A stretch of DNA of 64,000 bases, taken from assembly GCA_029931535.1 (NCBI GenBank), contig JAQPZY010001569.1, forward strand, positions 589,001 through 653,000, read 5' to 3'. The notes beneath the pieces are model-generated. The model was not told the origin of the DNA and ran no database searches. It saw only the letters and a program-made list of their open reading frames with translations. This stretch comes from Margaritifera margaritifera (Eukaryota > Mollusca > Bivalvia > Unionida > Margaritiferidae). Positions 35,976 to 47,313 of this stretch are shown in pieces (the first letter of the stretch is position 1; every line of letters starts with the position of its first letter). A program made the translations under genes and the position numbers.

Positions 35976-36235
35976 TATAAACATGTCCCCTCGAAGTGAA
36001 AAAAGATCGCAAAAGATGCACTTTTACCGTTTCTCTCCAAAATGATATTCACAACAATTATATGCAGATAAAGTCTGGGTAAGTAGAGACTAATTATTAA
36101 AGGACATAACTGGACTGCTGCGATGAATAAAACGTATCTCCGATATAAATTTTCAAAAGGGAAAAGAGAAAAATGCCAAATCATAAACCATTGACCTCTA
36201 AAAAGTCTGCAGATTACATTGATAATTTTGTTTTG

Positions 36236-36378
36236 TTTCCATCGTCATAATAAAAAGAGGCTGTCACAAAGCCCTGTGCAGACTTGCTTGGGATGAGAAT
36301 GGCTTCGGGCAAGCTTTGAGTTATCGCGAAATTAGGTTTTCCAATGACGCTAACCACTGAACCACCGTGGCTCCTAAA
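36236..36378 (-). mobile_element. Short tRNA-headed SINE relic
   Basis: On the minus strand GAGCCACGGTGGTTCAGTGG + TTAGCG gives a good pol III A box (GGTTCAGTGG). The B-box region is decayed. A body of about 100 bp follows, ending in AACAAAACAAAA-like sequence. Confidence 0.5.
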
Positions 36379-36546
36379 TCGGAATGAAACCAGCTTAGTT
36401 GCATGCATGCAATACAGCTTAATATGTAGGCTTTGCTTTGATGTACGTAAAAGCGTAATTTTTTGTCTCACACATAAATATTGATACCAGTTATATATTA
36501 TTATTTCACAAGGGATCAAATCATATAAAACGATTGCTATTTATGA

Positions 36547-37229
36547 TGTTAATATACTTAACTTTTGTCCATAAGTGTAAGTTGTATGGTTATTTGAAAA
36601 TACATACTTAACTTTTGTCCATGCTTGTAAGTTGTGACATGTGTCAGGTTTGCCAGTATTTTCATAGGCATTTCGCAATTAGACTTTTTTGTTATATGTC
36701 AGGTAGGCTAGTATTTTTCCATTAGAATTATTCATATTCTGATGTGACATAGGTCATGTAGGCATGTGTATTTATATAAGATTTTGGCATACAAATTTAT
36801 TCCTGTTCTAGAATTCCGGTTCTAAAGATCAGTCTCTAAGGATTCTATTTTAGTAATCACAGTCGTGTTGTTGACATCAGATATAATTTGAGAAGAATTA
36901 TTTGTTTAAAATATTCATTGGAAATACTAAAGTGCTAATTGATTTTTGGATTAATACATGATTTTGGGATTTACGTGAACTCATTCAAATGCATTCTGGA
37001 TTACATCTTTCGGGACATTCAAGGCTATTGGAATTAATTTGGAACATTCTATTATTTTTGACTTGGGATTAGGACATTTTAGGATGTTTTGGAATTTAAC
37101 TCACAACTTGTAAGTGTCTTTTGAATTTTTAATTTTAATTGTCTGGAAATAAATTGCTTGTTGATTTTACTTGATTTTATTGGTTTCACTTTCTTTCTGC
37201 TACATAGTTTAAGACCTTGAATCGTAACG
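36547..37229 (+). mobile_element. Solo LTR related to the Gmr1-like element (approximate ends)
   Basis: Read on the plus strand it aligns with the reverse complement of the LTRs at 44,272 and 50,083. Shared blocks are TTTAAAATATTCATTGGA, ATGATTTTGG.ATTTA.GTGAACT, GGAACATTCTAT and, best conserved, AATAAATTGCTTGTTGATTT with TGGTTTCACTTTCTTTCTG. It ends CGTAAC where the full LTR ends CGTAACA. A TGTTA start at 36,547 is my best guess. No matching target duplication was found and no internal region is attached. It is much more diverged than the paired LTRs. Confidence 0.75.
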
Positions 37230-37562
37230 CGATCATTATAGGGAGGCTGCTAATGTCTTTATGGCGGGTCCATTGGTGAGAAATGTTGAATTCATATTTA
37301 TAACAGAGCAAACTGAAATGCATGAAAACATGTGGATTTATGCATTATGGAAATAATGTTAGCGTTCTTGGATGCAATAAATACAAGAGTGCAATAATAC
37401 ATGTCATTAATTAGATTCAGATAACGTACGATGATTTAAGAATGCACAGAGGGTCTTAAATTGGGAAACAACATAAATTTCATTTACTGAGAAATAATAT
37501 TGCGGAGCGTTTAGTAATTTGTAATTTTGCTGCTCTGTTTTAATAATAGTATCTTTTTTGTG

Positions 37563-37607
37563 CGGTTTGCAGTTGGACTCAACTTTTAAGCGAGTACAGA
37601 CGGTATA
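37563..37607 (+). mobile_element. Fold-back MITE, half copy 3
   Basis: GGTTTGCAGTTGGACTCAAC followed by TTTTAAGCGAGTACAGACGG and TA matches one arm of the fold-back elements at 12.8 and 28.2 kb. The other arm is missing. Confidence 0.65.
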
Positions 37608-39300
37608 TATGAATATCACAATTATTATTATTATTATTATTTATTTTTTTAAAAAACTTAGTGCAATAATAAAGATATCGGTAAGCATGCAAGCAACCAT
37701 GAAACAAATATAACTGTCTTCCCATGAAGCAGTATGATATGAGAATCACCTAATTAGTGTTGTCAGTGATGGAGAAAGGCGGTAATACACTATGTGTTAG
37801 GTCCTCTAGAAGGCCGGGGGGGGGGGGGGACGAATCACTATATAAGTATTAGTATGGATGTTCGAACAGTCGGAACCAAATTTTTTGTAGGAGTACCTTT
37901 TTCTGGAACAGGGTGAAAATTAATAGTAGAATATCTTTTCACCAGGTAAATTGAAGCCAGAAATGAAAAAGCGACGAGATAAAAGAAGATAAGACACTGA
38001 TGGTGACAACATCAACTTTTCTGTTAATATTCCTAGGTGTTCTTGTCGGCTTGGTTGACATCTTACTGACATGAGTATTCAAAATCAACGCATCTGTCTG
38101 AAAATAATATTGTAAAACCAGTCTGAAGCGGCAAAGGATCGAAAACTACCAGCAAACCCCTCCACCCACCTCCATTTCTCAACACGTGTGCGCCGCCCCC
38201 TTTCTGCCGGGAAGGGGGGGGGATGGGTGCGTCTCTTTGGATTTTTTAATGCTACCCCTAGACTTTCTCATATCAAGGGAGTCAAAGACTTTTCCCACTC
38301 ACTTTAATTCTTCATTTGAATCACAGACATAGTGCATGTTGTCGCTAAGTAAATAACTTCGATGGTCACCATTGTGACGCTGTATTGCGAATGGAAAAAA
38401 GCTCATACACACATAATGTACGAATAGAGAACCAAATATGACATTGTGCACGCACATCTAACTCTTAGCATTCATGAAAATTATAAGTGCATTTTGCAAT
38501 GGATTTTGGAAGACTTCACGTTAATGAAGGATGTATATAACGAGAGATTATACAGACACAAGGTTTCTGTGTGGCACTATGTCTGGACTGTTAACAGCTC
38601 TATAATGTATAAGGATTATATTTTGGCTCTTCGTGCTTAGAAAAAGCTAGGCTAGTTGAGAAAACTAAAGGTTCAATGTGTAACATGTTGTTTATAACCA
38701 CCGTATTTCTTTCGCTAATCGCTCTGTCAAACATGTTTTTGACCATCCTATGAATAAAGGTTATTACAGGTGTATATTATGTTGATCTGAACCCCTTATT
38801 TCAAGTGGACTTGATCAATTGCTAAGTTCCCGGATGTGCCACATTAGCGTTGATTGTTTAAACCTAGTGAAGAATAAGTGTCCAGAGAACCACGATTATG
38901 CTGCATTTCCTCTTAAAACCAATTTTACCTCCCAAATACCCTAGAGTTGTGTACCATGATCCAGTTCTCCACCAACGGAAAGTCCAAGTAGTTTTTGGTT
39001 TTTTTTTATAAAGAAAGACTTCGAAATCGAATATCTAAAATTTTGTTATCCGTGAGAATCTACAGCAATATTAATCGCGGACTCCTTAATAAACAAGTGT
39101 AGTTTTTTGCATTAATTGACATCTCTTGGGCGGAAAATCTCTCACAAATAATAGCCAAAATTAACAGGATCATATTATGAATTGACATATACCTGACATT
39201 TTGTAAAGAGATTTTGGGTTAGTTTGCCATTCTTACCTGAAATCTTTGCATCTAGTTTTACATTTTGTGGGAAGTATTTATGGCATAATATACCTTCATT
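37608..39300. other. Unassigned DNA
   Basis: (ATT)n at 37,621-37,642. G-runs near 37,817-37,829 and 38,213-38,222. No gene recognised. Confidence 0.5.
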
Positions 39301-39302
39301 AA

Positions 39303-39957
39303 CAGGTTAAATTATCGGGCAGATCGTTTTGACTTTATTAGCATGTTAAATTATCGGGCAGATCGTTTTGACTTTATTAGCATGTTAAATTATCGGGCAG
39401 ATCGTTTTGACTTTATTAGCATGTTAAATTATCGGGCAGATCGTTTTGACTTTATTAGCAGGTTCAAATTATCGGGCAGATCGTTTTGACTTCATTAGCA
39501 GGTTAAATTATCGGGCAGATCGTTTTGACTTTATTAGTATGTTAAATTATCGGGCAGATCGTTTTTGACTTTATTAGCAGGTTAAATTATCGGGCAGATC
39601 GTTTTGACTTCATTAGCAGGTTAAATTATCGGGTAGATCGTTTTGACTTTATTAGCATGTTAAATTATCGGGCAGATCGTTTTGACTTTATTAGCAGGTT
39701 AAATTATCGAGCAGATCGTTTTAACTTTATTAACAGGTTAAATTATCGGGCAGATCGTTTTGACTTTATTAGCATGTTAAATTATCGGGCAGATCGTTTT
39801 GACTTCATTAGCAGGTTCAACTATCGGGCAGATCGTTTTGACTTTATTATTATGTTAAATTATCGGGCAGATCGTTTTGACTTTATTAGCAGGTTAAAAT
39901 TATCAGTCAGATCGATTGGACTTTATTAGCAGGTTAAAATTATCTGGTAGATTGATT
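39303..39957 (+). repeat. 39-bp tandem array, about 16-17 copies
   Basis: The unit is AGGTTAAATTATCGGGCAGA + TCGTTTTGACTTTATTAGC, with AGGT/ATGT alternation and occasional one-base insertions. The 90-residue repetitive frame inside (LNYRADRFDFIS repeats) is a consequence of the 13-codon period. Diverged single copies of the monomer core occur at about 57,440 and 62,600. Confidence 0.97.
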
Positions 39958-40705
39958 AGACCGTACGTCACGTTTCACATGTTTGGTGGACATTTCTGGA
40001 AAAGGTTTGCACTGATATTTAATAAGGAGAGGTCAACAAAGGTCATCCATTTTCAGAGCTTGATGACAAATATAAAGAAATATTACTTTAAGTGTTAATT
40101 TAGCTTGTCTAGATCTTTGGAATATTACTCTTGTTTTTTTTTAAAGAATACACTTTATAAATTTTAATTTATTTGCAGGTTAAATAAATGACCGTTGTGC
40201 TGTAATGGTTTTCAATCTTAAGGCCATTAACAGATACTCAGTTTCTGTAGATATTCTCTATACAAACATTTGTAAGACATAACACAGTCACTAATTAAGT
40301 ATTCACTCCTCATATTAGGAGTCTGTGTGAAAATGAGCTGTTGATATAAATAGTGTGCATACCAAAGAAGCAGAGATAGATTCCACAGAATACAAAGTTT
40401 TTGTATTGGTTGACCTGAAATCCGTATGGTAGTGGCAACCGTCGTGATATAAAACAGTAGAAACATCATGGAGCAAGCTTCATAAATCCTACAGCAAGGT
40501 CGAACGCAGAGCTAATTAACGCAGACATTCTTGGAAATTGTTTGCCTACGTTGTCCGCAAGACGTTATGTTTCTTTTGGCTAACATGAGGCTGCTCTGGA
40601 AAGATTTTCGCTCAAGATATGATTCGTGCCTATTTATATATCAAACGTTTCATGAACCAAAATATTATTCTGGAAGGTAGAGTGGCAGACTTTTGCGGAC
40701 AAAAT
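39958..40705 (+). repeat. Dispersed repeat R, copy beside the 39-bp array
   Basis: Direct-orientation relative of 62,646-63,425. Common anchors are TTTGCAGGTT, CTCAGTTTCTGTA/TTAGTTTCTGTA, CACTAAT.AAGTATTCA, AGCTTCATAAATCCTACAGC and GATTCGTG. No conserved frame. The 3' third is also found at 19,020-19,290. Confidence 0.7.
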
Positions 40706-40714
40706 TTTAGTTCG

Positions 40715-40718
<4 letters not shown>

Positions 40719-40797
<79 letters not shown>
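40719..40797. repeat. (TA)n microsatellite
   Basis: About 39 TA units. Confidence 0.97.
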
Positions 40798-40799
<2 letters not shown>

Positions 40800-40800
<1 letters not shown>

Positions 40801-42060
40801 TTCGCTTTGCACACAAAACACAAAGTTCATTCTTCATTAACTGGGAAGATTGGATATTAACAAACAAAATGAAAATTAACTTTTTTGCATAGACATTTTA
40901 CTAGTACAGCTACAAAAAGGAACATTTCAATTTCACTTTTTATAATCAATGCGACCTATTTGGACCTTTGTACCATGCTAAAGAAACTTTGAATTAACCA
41001 TACAAATCTCACCTTGATGAGATACGTGAACAGGCATGACGACAGAATGTGCTGGATGAATGAAAATTATGTTGTTGAATGTTTTGATAAAAAAAATTTC
41101 AATGTCTACAGTTCTAACAATAAAACCAGCAAACATGCATTTCAGTTTAACGGAGGCTCTGTATACTTCCAGGTGATGTTTCAGATAAAGAGATCTTGAC
41201 ATTGCCCAATAGCAATTGAAAAAAATGAACCTACATTTTTAGGTATACAAAATTATGTAATTACGAAATTAAAAATCGTTTTACATCATCCAAATAACTT
41301 TTAAATTCCTCCCATCGAAAACTGTGTTGATTATAGTGGCACCATTACTGCAAGTAAAAACCCTGGACTAGTAACCTCTTAAACTGCACGTCTTATGATT
41401 TAAATCGCAGTTGATACTATCTATTTTCGGTACATTGTACAGCACGCCCTAATAGGTTATATTAAGCATTTTTGAAGAATCAGGTGGAATCTTAATATGG
41501 TCTTTGATAAATAGAAACCCGAAAAATCTGTATCAAACCAACGAGCATAGATTGGTAACCACTAACGTTTTCTTATGCAAGAACCAGGGATCGTAAAAGT
41601 GACTATAGAGGTCCATCGCGAGCGACTACGAGCTGAGCTATCAAGTAGTAGATTAGAAAATTCTTCAAAAGAAAAGAAGACTTGATATAAACTAAGGATT
41701 GAATCAAAAACATGACCGTTCCCGCATTTTCGCAATTGCTTCCTTGCCACCCACCCCTCTAACCCAGCTCCATGAGGAATGTATGAGATTATGAAACTTT
41801 TGAATGAATCTAAATACCACCAATAATCTTATACTTAGTAGAAGTCTCTCCCAAAACGGTACACAAGGAGTAGCAAGAGATTACGCATATACAAGCACAC
41901 GCTCTAACATATGCACAGACGAACACAAGATCCAAGCGTTTTCTTGGAATAACACTGGGATATCAATATTCTATTTTCTGAAGTGATTCAATAGCATTGT
42001 ATTCGGGAACTTTATACACTTATATACTTTGGCAACTACGCCGTTACCAATTTCTCTGTC
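40800..42060. other. Unassigned DNA
   Basis: Nothing recognised. Confidence 0.5.
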
Positions 42061-42065
42061 TATAT

Positions 42066-42096
42066 TTTTATTTATTTATTTATTTATTTATTTATT
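42066..42096. repeat. (TATT)n microsatellite
   Basis: About seven TTTA/TATT units. Confidence 0.9.
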
Positions 42097-42216
42097 GCAT
42101 GCTAGGCAGTGAATTACTAGATTTTCCGAGTGAAATAAGTGTGATTTTTTTTCACTGGCCCTCAATAGACATTGATAACATTATAACTAAGAAATTTCAA
42201 ACTTTTTGTAAGACGC

Positions 42217-42290
42217 TTGCGTAGTGTAAAGGTTAAGATGACAACTTCGCATCCAGATGATTTGGGTTCAAATCCAGCAATGTGCAATTT
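42217..42290 (+). repeat. tRNA-like SINE head or tRNA pseudogene
   Basis: An A-box-like segment (TAGTGTAAAGGTTAAGA) and a good B box (GGGTTCAAATCC) lie at tRNA-like spacing and are followed by a run of ten T, which would terminate pol III. The arms do not pair well enough for a functional tRNA. Confidence 0.5.
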
Positions 42291-42499
42291 TTTTTTTCAT
42301 TTTCTTTTTTCTGCTGTTTTACCTTGAATTGGGAAGGAGCATTATGTAACTACTGATATTTTATGTGCAAATATACACAAAACAGCAGAACATAAACGGT
42401 AAACTGCTGACATTATCGCGCGGGATGCAGTAAGAAATCAGCTACTTCAGTGTTTATACAAATTGCTAGACAATACTCTTGAGCATAAAATCAAAAGAA

Positions 42500-42604
42500 T
42501 ATTTGCTTGCTCCGAGTGAATAACGGATATATTTCATCTCATAGGTGAAAAATTTAAGTATTTCGATGAAATATATCCGTTATTCACTCATTTCAAGCAA
42601 ATAT
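42500..42604. repeat. Inverted repeat, two 45-bp arms
   Basis: The arm with GAGTGAATAACGGATATATT + TCATC recurs in reverse complement 12-15 bp downstream (GATGAAATATATCCGTTATT + CACTC). The outer ATATTTGCTTG/CAAGCAAATAT also pair. A cruciform-prone fold-back element. Confidence 0.85.
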
Positions 42605-44266
42605 CCTCTCTCTCTCTATATATATATGTATGTGTGTGTATCTGAATTTCTTCCCAGATTGTTCCTTTGATACCACATATTTAATTTCGCAATTTGTATT
42701 GCTAAAATATACTTCTACGCCTGTACGTGTGTTTGTGTGTGGGCGTAAATACGCACTTGCTGAACAAATTATAATACAGAAACCATAATCCTACCTTCAT
42801 TAGGTAAGAAAGGACGTAATGAAGTGAAATATATGATTTTCTCAAAACTTGTGCTTTAATAGGAAGTGACGAGTATTAGCATGTGCGCAAGTGCGTATGT
42901 GCGTTAGAAAATTGCCCGCAGTGTATATATACATCATTAACGTGCCTGAGTCAACGTATTTGACGCGTCCAAAGGAAACTGATCTTTCTTTCTTAATATT
43001 TCTTCACACGAGCATTGCAATTCTAAGTTTCTGTATTTCAAATAATGTGGCAAAAACCGACGGTAAATTTATATCTTGTTTATTGCACAGAAAGCATTCG
43101 TATAAGCTAGTTATTTCATGATCGTTATCAGTGTATTTTACGATATTTTTTAAATGTATACCACACTGTTATTAAAAGTGTCCACCTTGTCATAAAGGGT
43201 CGTCTACTGATGGTATATTTTGTACCTTTTTGTCGGTTTCTAAATATTTCACATACATTCATATCAATTTAACATTTATGCGAAATGTAAATTTCTTTCA
43301 ACGTAGCTGACACCACTTTGTTAAACAAGACCATTTTGTCCACAGCAATTTTTTTTTTCTTCATGAAATCATCGGAAATATTTTGCGCATGGGTAATTTA
43401 GTAAAATCATTTTGTTTAAAACACGGTGAAACGTTTTTCATTATCAACTTCATTACACCTAGATCTATGCTGAAAAGTATTACTCGCGTGTGGAACACTG
43501 CAAATTTGCCTTTTTGCTTTAACTTTCCGGGCAATATTTTCCATATTTGGGCCTGTATGTTCTCAAAAATAGGTTACAATTTGTTTGTAAAATGTATAAT
43601 TGAAACTTGAATTAGATATTTTGGACTTGCAACATAAATTTTAAAAAAAATATGCGAGGGACAAGCAACAATTAAAGTTGTTCCATTCAGTGGAGAATGA
43701 CTGATAATAAACTACACCTGGGTTTGCAGTATAGGTTGGATATAGGTCAATTTGTACGAAATAATTGGTGTTACGTTTTGATATTGGCTTTTTCTGAAGG
43801 ATATTTATGTGGTTCTACATGTTCTATATTCAAAGTAATGGACTGATATCTTGGGTCTTTTCTATTATTAAGAAATGTATTACAAGTAAATCAAACCCAA
43901 TTTATGTGGTTTACTTATGCCAATATCAGTCACACGGGCTATGGAATATAAAATGGCAAGAAACAGTTGATTTGCACCAAGACAATTGAATATTCTAAAC
44001 TTTTTTCATCAGGTCGTCAAATAGACCATATTTTGGCTATCAATATTTTATATCTTGCCATTAAATCAATATTAACCTTGACTAATTACTTTTTTGATTG
44101 TTGCTTTAATCACAGTGGTTAAACAGATAAAAAGACCGAAAAAGACATACCACTTATATGTATTATATACCTTATAGGAACGGCAACAAGGGAGACTTGG
44201 ACCGAATATCATGTTGTAGTAATGAATGATAACATTAATTTCAATCCTGGGCATTATTGTAAAAAA
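42605..44266. other. Unassigned AT-rich DNA
   Basis: No gene recognised. This is the 3'-side flank of the LTR retrotransposon. Confidence 0.5.
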
Positions 44267-44271
44267 CATAC
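44267..44271. repeat. Target-site duplication CATAC (left)
   Basis: Identical to 50,833-50,837 on the other side of the element. Five bp is usual for Ty3/gypsy integration. Confidence 0.9.
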
Positions 44272-45022
44272 TGTTACGACTCTATGGTCTAAGAAAAATG
44301 TAACAGAAAGAAAGTGAAACCAACAAATCAAGTAAAAATCAACAAGCAATTTATTACTAGATAATTAAAATGAAAAATCAAAAAGTCACTTACAATAATG
44401 TGTTTTGAAATCCTAATAATCCAATAAGAATGATTGTTCTAATCACAAGTCCTAAATATAGAATGTTCCGAATTCACGGCTGTGTCCTTGAATGTTATGA
44501 TGTGCTGATGGTCTCCAAAGTCCTGATGTACTAGAAATCTTGATGTGCTGATGTCAAAATAAAGTATTCCAAAATCTCTGATTAAGTTCACATAAATTCC
44601 AAAATCATTAATTAAAAATCCAAAATCCAAAAGTTTATGAGCACTGTTATAATCCAATGAATATTTAAAATAATTCCTCTCTTAGAATTTGGAATGAATT
44701 TTCACAACTGTAATAGCTCTTTACAAGACTGATGGTAATGTCAAAACTGAATAAATGTCCACCAAACATGGTATATATAAAGATTGGTCACATGACAGAA
44801 TGTTCTAGAATATGAGTCATCTTAATGGAATTTTTACTTGTAAACAAAAATCAACCTTGACCTTCAAATTGAGAAAACATATTGATCAAAACAACCTAAT
44901 TCAAGGACACTAGTTAAACATGTTTTTCCTGATAACATTAAGATTTAAGCAAATATTAAAGTGAAGAAACATTTATAATTTCCTAAAATATTTATAATAT
45001 TATATAAACATCATGCATAACA
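44272..45022 (-). repeat. 3' LTR (751 bp)
   Basis: Starts TGTTA and ends TAACA. It differs from the 5' LTR by three substitutions and one single-base indel. On the element's sense strand it holds a TATA-like box (complement of 44,772-44,780) and AATAAA (complement of 44,350-44,355), the latter suited to 3' end formation. Confidence 0.96.
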
Positions 45023-45031
45023 CCTCCCCTC
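45023..45031 (-). promoter_or_regulatory. Polypurine tract
   Basis: Sense-strand GAGGGGAGG lies directly against the 3' LTR, the expected plus-strand priming site. Confidence 0.88.
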
Positions 45032-45160
45032 ATAAAGAAAAAGAAAGATTTATGTAATAAAGCTTTCTTTTGAATATATATCTAATACTATAATAACCAA
45101 AATTACATAAGAACATGTTTTATGATACTGGACTTAATTACATCAAGCAATATTACATTT

Positions 45161-45469
45161 CTAGGCACGTGAGAGTGCATCTGCAATCACATTGTCTTTT
45201 CCCCTGATGTGTTTGATGTCAATGTTATATTCCTGCAATATCAAACTCCATCTCAACAATCTCCGATTTTTATCTTTCATTTTGTTGATGAAAGTAAGGG
45301 GATTGTGATCACTGTACACAATAATTGGAGAAAGAGCTGAGGTAACATACACTTCAAAATGCTGTAAAGCCAATATCAAAGCCAAACATTCCTTCTCAAT
45401 TGTGGAATAATTTTTCTGGTGCTTGTTTAGTTTTTTTAGAAAAATAACACACAGGGTGATCCACACCAC
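45161..45469 (-). pseudogene. Pol segment 4: RNase H, C-terminal part
   Basis: The real frame is entered at the T7/A7 run (45,431-45,437). The segment carries the remaining RNase H catalytic positions: E in TIEKECLAL, D in VYSDHNPL, and D in VIADALSR, each in standard Ty3/gypsy context. The polyprotein ends at LSRA plus stop, 138 bp before the polypurine tract. That leaves no room for an integrase after RNase H. The frame upstream of the homopolymer is out of register. Confidence 0.9.
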
Positions 45470-46289
45470 TTTTGTCTTCCTGAATCAATACTCCACCAAC
45501 CCCTACATCACTTGCATCAACAGATAATTTAAATGATTGGCTAAAATTTGGTGCAGAAAGAACTGGTGCATTCTTAAGCATGGCCTTTAACTTGTCAAAA
45601 GATTCCTGACACTTGTCAGACCAATGAAATTTGGTTTTCTTACTCAATAAACTTGTCAAAGGTTCAGCAATTTTGGAAAAATTGGAACAAAATTTCCGAT
45701 AATATCCAGCCATACCTAGAAATCGCATCAGTTGCTTTTTACAAATTGGAACTTGAAATTCAGAGATAGCTTTGACCTTAGCTTCTATAGGTTTAACTCG
45801 ACCTTGTCCCACAATATGTCCTAAAAATGTGACACAAGCATGGCAAAACTCACTTTTGCTCAAATTAATTGTCAGATTCGCATCACTGAGTCGATCGAAG
45901 AATTTTCGAATGGTTTCCAAATGATCTTCCCAGGTGTTGTTGTAGATAATGACGTCATTGATATAAGCGTCACAATTATCAAGACCAAATGTTATCATGT
46001 TCATCAGACGTTGAAACGTTGCAGGCGAATTTTTTATTCCAAACGGCATGACTTTATATTGATAAAGTCCATCTGGAGTTACAAATGTTGAAATTTCTTT
46101 TGCCCTTTCCGTCAGTGGAATTTGCCAGAATCCTTTTAAAAGGGTCAAACTTGGTGACATATTCCGCATTTCCAATTTTATCAATGCAATCGTCCATTCT
46201 TGGGATTGGAAATGAATCAGTTTTGGTGACACTGTTGACTTTTCTATAGTCAGTACACATACGGAATGTATTATCTGGCTTGGGAACAA
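45396..46289 (-). pseudogene. Pol segment 3: RT palm to RNase H start
   Basis: Residues before about 49 are out of register. From there the stretch matches Ty3/gypsy RT: LLKGFWQIPLTERAKEIS, VTPDGLYQYKVMPFGIKNSPATFQRLMN, then the catalytic box at residues 109-112, YIND rather than YIDD (codon 45,957-45,959 AAT). Connection-domain blocks FLGHIV, FLGMAGYYRKF and WSDKCQESFDKLK follow. RNase H begins at about residue 254 with the first catalytic Asp in SVDASDVGVGG. The frame is lost at the next homopolymer (45,431-45,437). Loss of the first Asp of the pair should inactivate RT unless supplied in trans. Confidence 0.92.
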
Positions 46290-47313
46290 GAATACATGGT
46301 GAACTCCAGTTACTTTTACTTGGTTCTATGAAATCATTCTCCAGTAAATACTGAATTTCTTTCTTCAGATAGTTCTGTTTGAGACGATTCATCCTATAAG
46401 GATGCTGTTTCACAGGCGCAGAATCTACAATGTCAACGTCATGATAAATTTTACCTGTTCGTGTTGGAACATCAGGAAACAAGTGCTCATAGTCATGTAA
46501 TAGCTGTTTTAGTTCATTTCTTTCCTGTTGTTGTAGATGTGAAAGTTTCTGGTCTAGGTTATTCAATATTTCTGAATTCCGAAGATTGGTTATACCAGAG
46601 TCACTATAGTCTGATCGTATTCCATCGTTGATATCTTCACTGTGTGGGACAGGTACAACTAAATTAACTGAATAATTAGCTGGGCTATCTCTGTCAAAAT
46701 ATTCCTTTAGCATATTTACATGACAAAGTTGTTTCTGTTTCCGTCTCCCAGGAGTGTTAATTATATAATTTAAGTCATTTACTTTCTTTTCAACGGTATA
46801 AGGACCAAAACATTTAGCCTGAAGAGGATTCTGAGGTATGGGAAGGAGAGCCAGAACTTTGTCACCAGGTTTAAAACTCCTTTCCTGTGAATTTCTGTCA
46901 TACCTTAATTTCATTTTTGACTGAGTATTGTGAAGATTAGTTCTTGCTACTTCACAGGCCTTTGACAACTTGTATTTGAAATCAGAAACATAATCAAGAA
47001 GATTAATCTTTGAGTCTTCATTTGAAAGAAGTTTCTCTTTCAATAATTTCAGTGGTCCACGGACAGTATGACCAAAAACTAGTTCAAAGGGACTAAAACC
47101 CAACGACTCTTGAACTGATTCCCTAACAGCAAACAACAACAAATGAACACCCTCATCCCAATCCTTTTCTGTATCAAAGCAATATGATCGAATCATATTC
47201 TTCAAAGTTTGATGAAATCTTTCCATAGCACCTTGACTTTCAGGGTGATAGGCAGAAGATTTAAACTGTTGGATGCCTAGTTCATGCATAACTTGTTGGA
47301 AAATTCCAGACAT
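46054..47313 (-). pseudogene. Pol segment 2: integrase C-terminal half and RT N-terminus
   Basis: The frame is open from the break at 47,365-47,371. The second catalytic Asp (codon 47,329-47,331, SDQGSNF) precedes the listed ATG, and the catalytic Glu is residue 31 (QGAMERF), exactly 35 residues later. So the DD35E triad is complete. A GPY/F-type module follows (about 168-210: FGPYTVEKK, HVNMLKEYF), then an acidic linker. RT begins at about residue 283 (VPTRTGKIYHDV) and runs through LLENDFIEPSKSNWSSPCILV and FRMCTDYRKVN to KFD, with the first RT catalytic Asp. The frame is then broken by an extra base in the G3 run at 46,142-46,144. Confidence 0.92.

Noticed and set aside
39657..39929. Repetitive 13-residue-repeat protein
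   Set aside because: It arises from a 39-bp noncoding minisatellite. The frame is broken by one-base indels in other monomers.
42217..42290. Functional tRNA gene
   Set aside because: Good B box and T-run, but acceptor and T-arm pairing is poor. Kept only as a tRNA-like relic.
44439..44657. LTR-internal open frame (72 residues), present identically in both LTRs
   Set aside because: Its identity merely reflects LTR identity. The position between promoter and polyadenylation signal and the lack of protein character argue against a gene.
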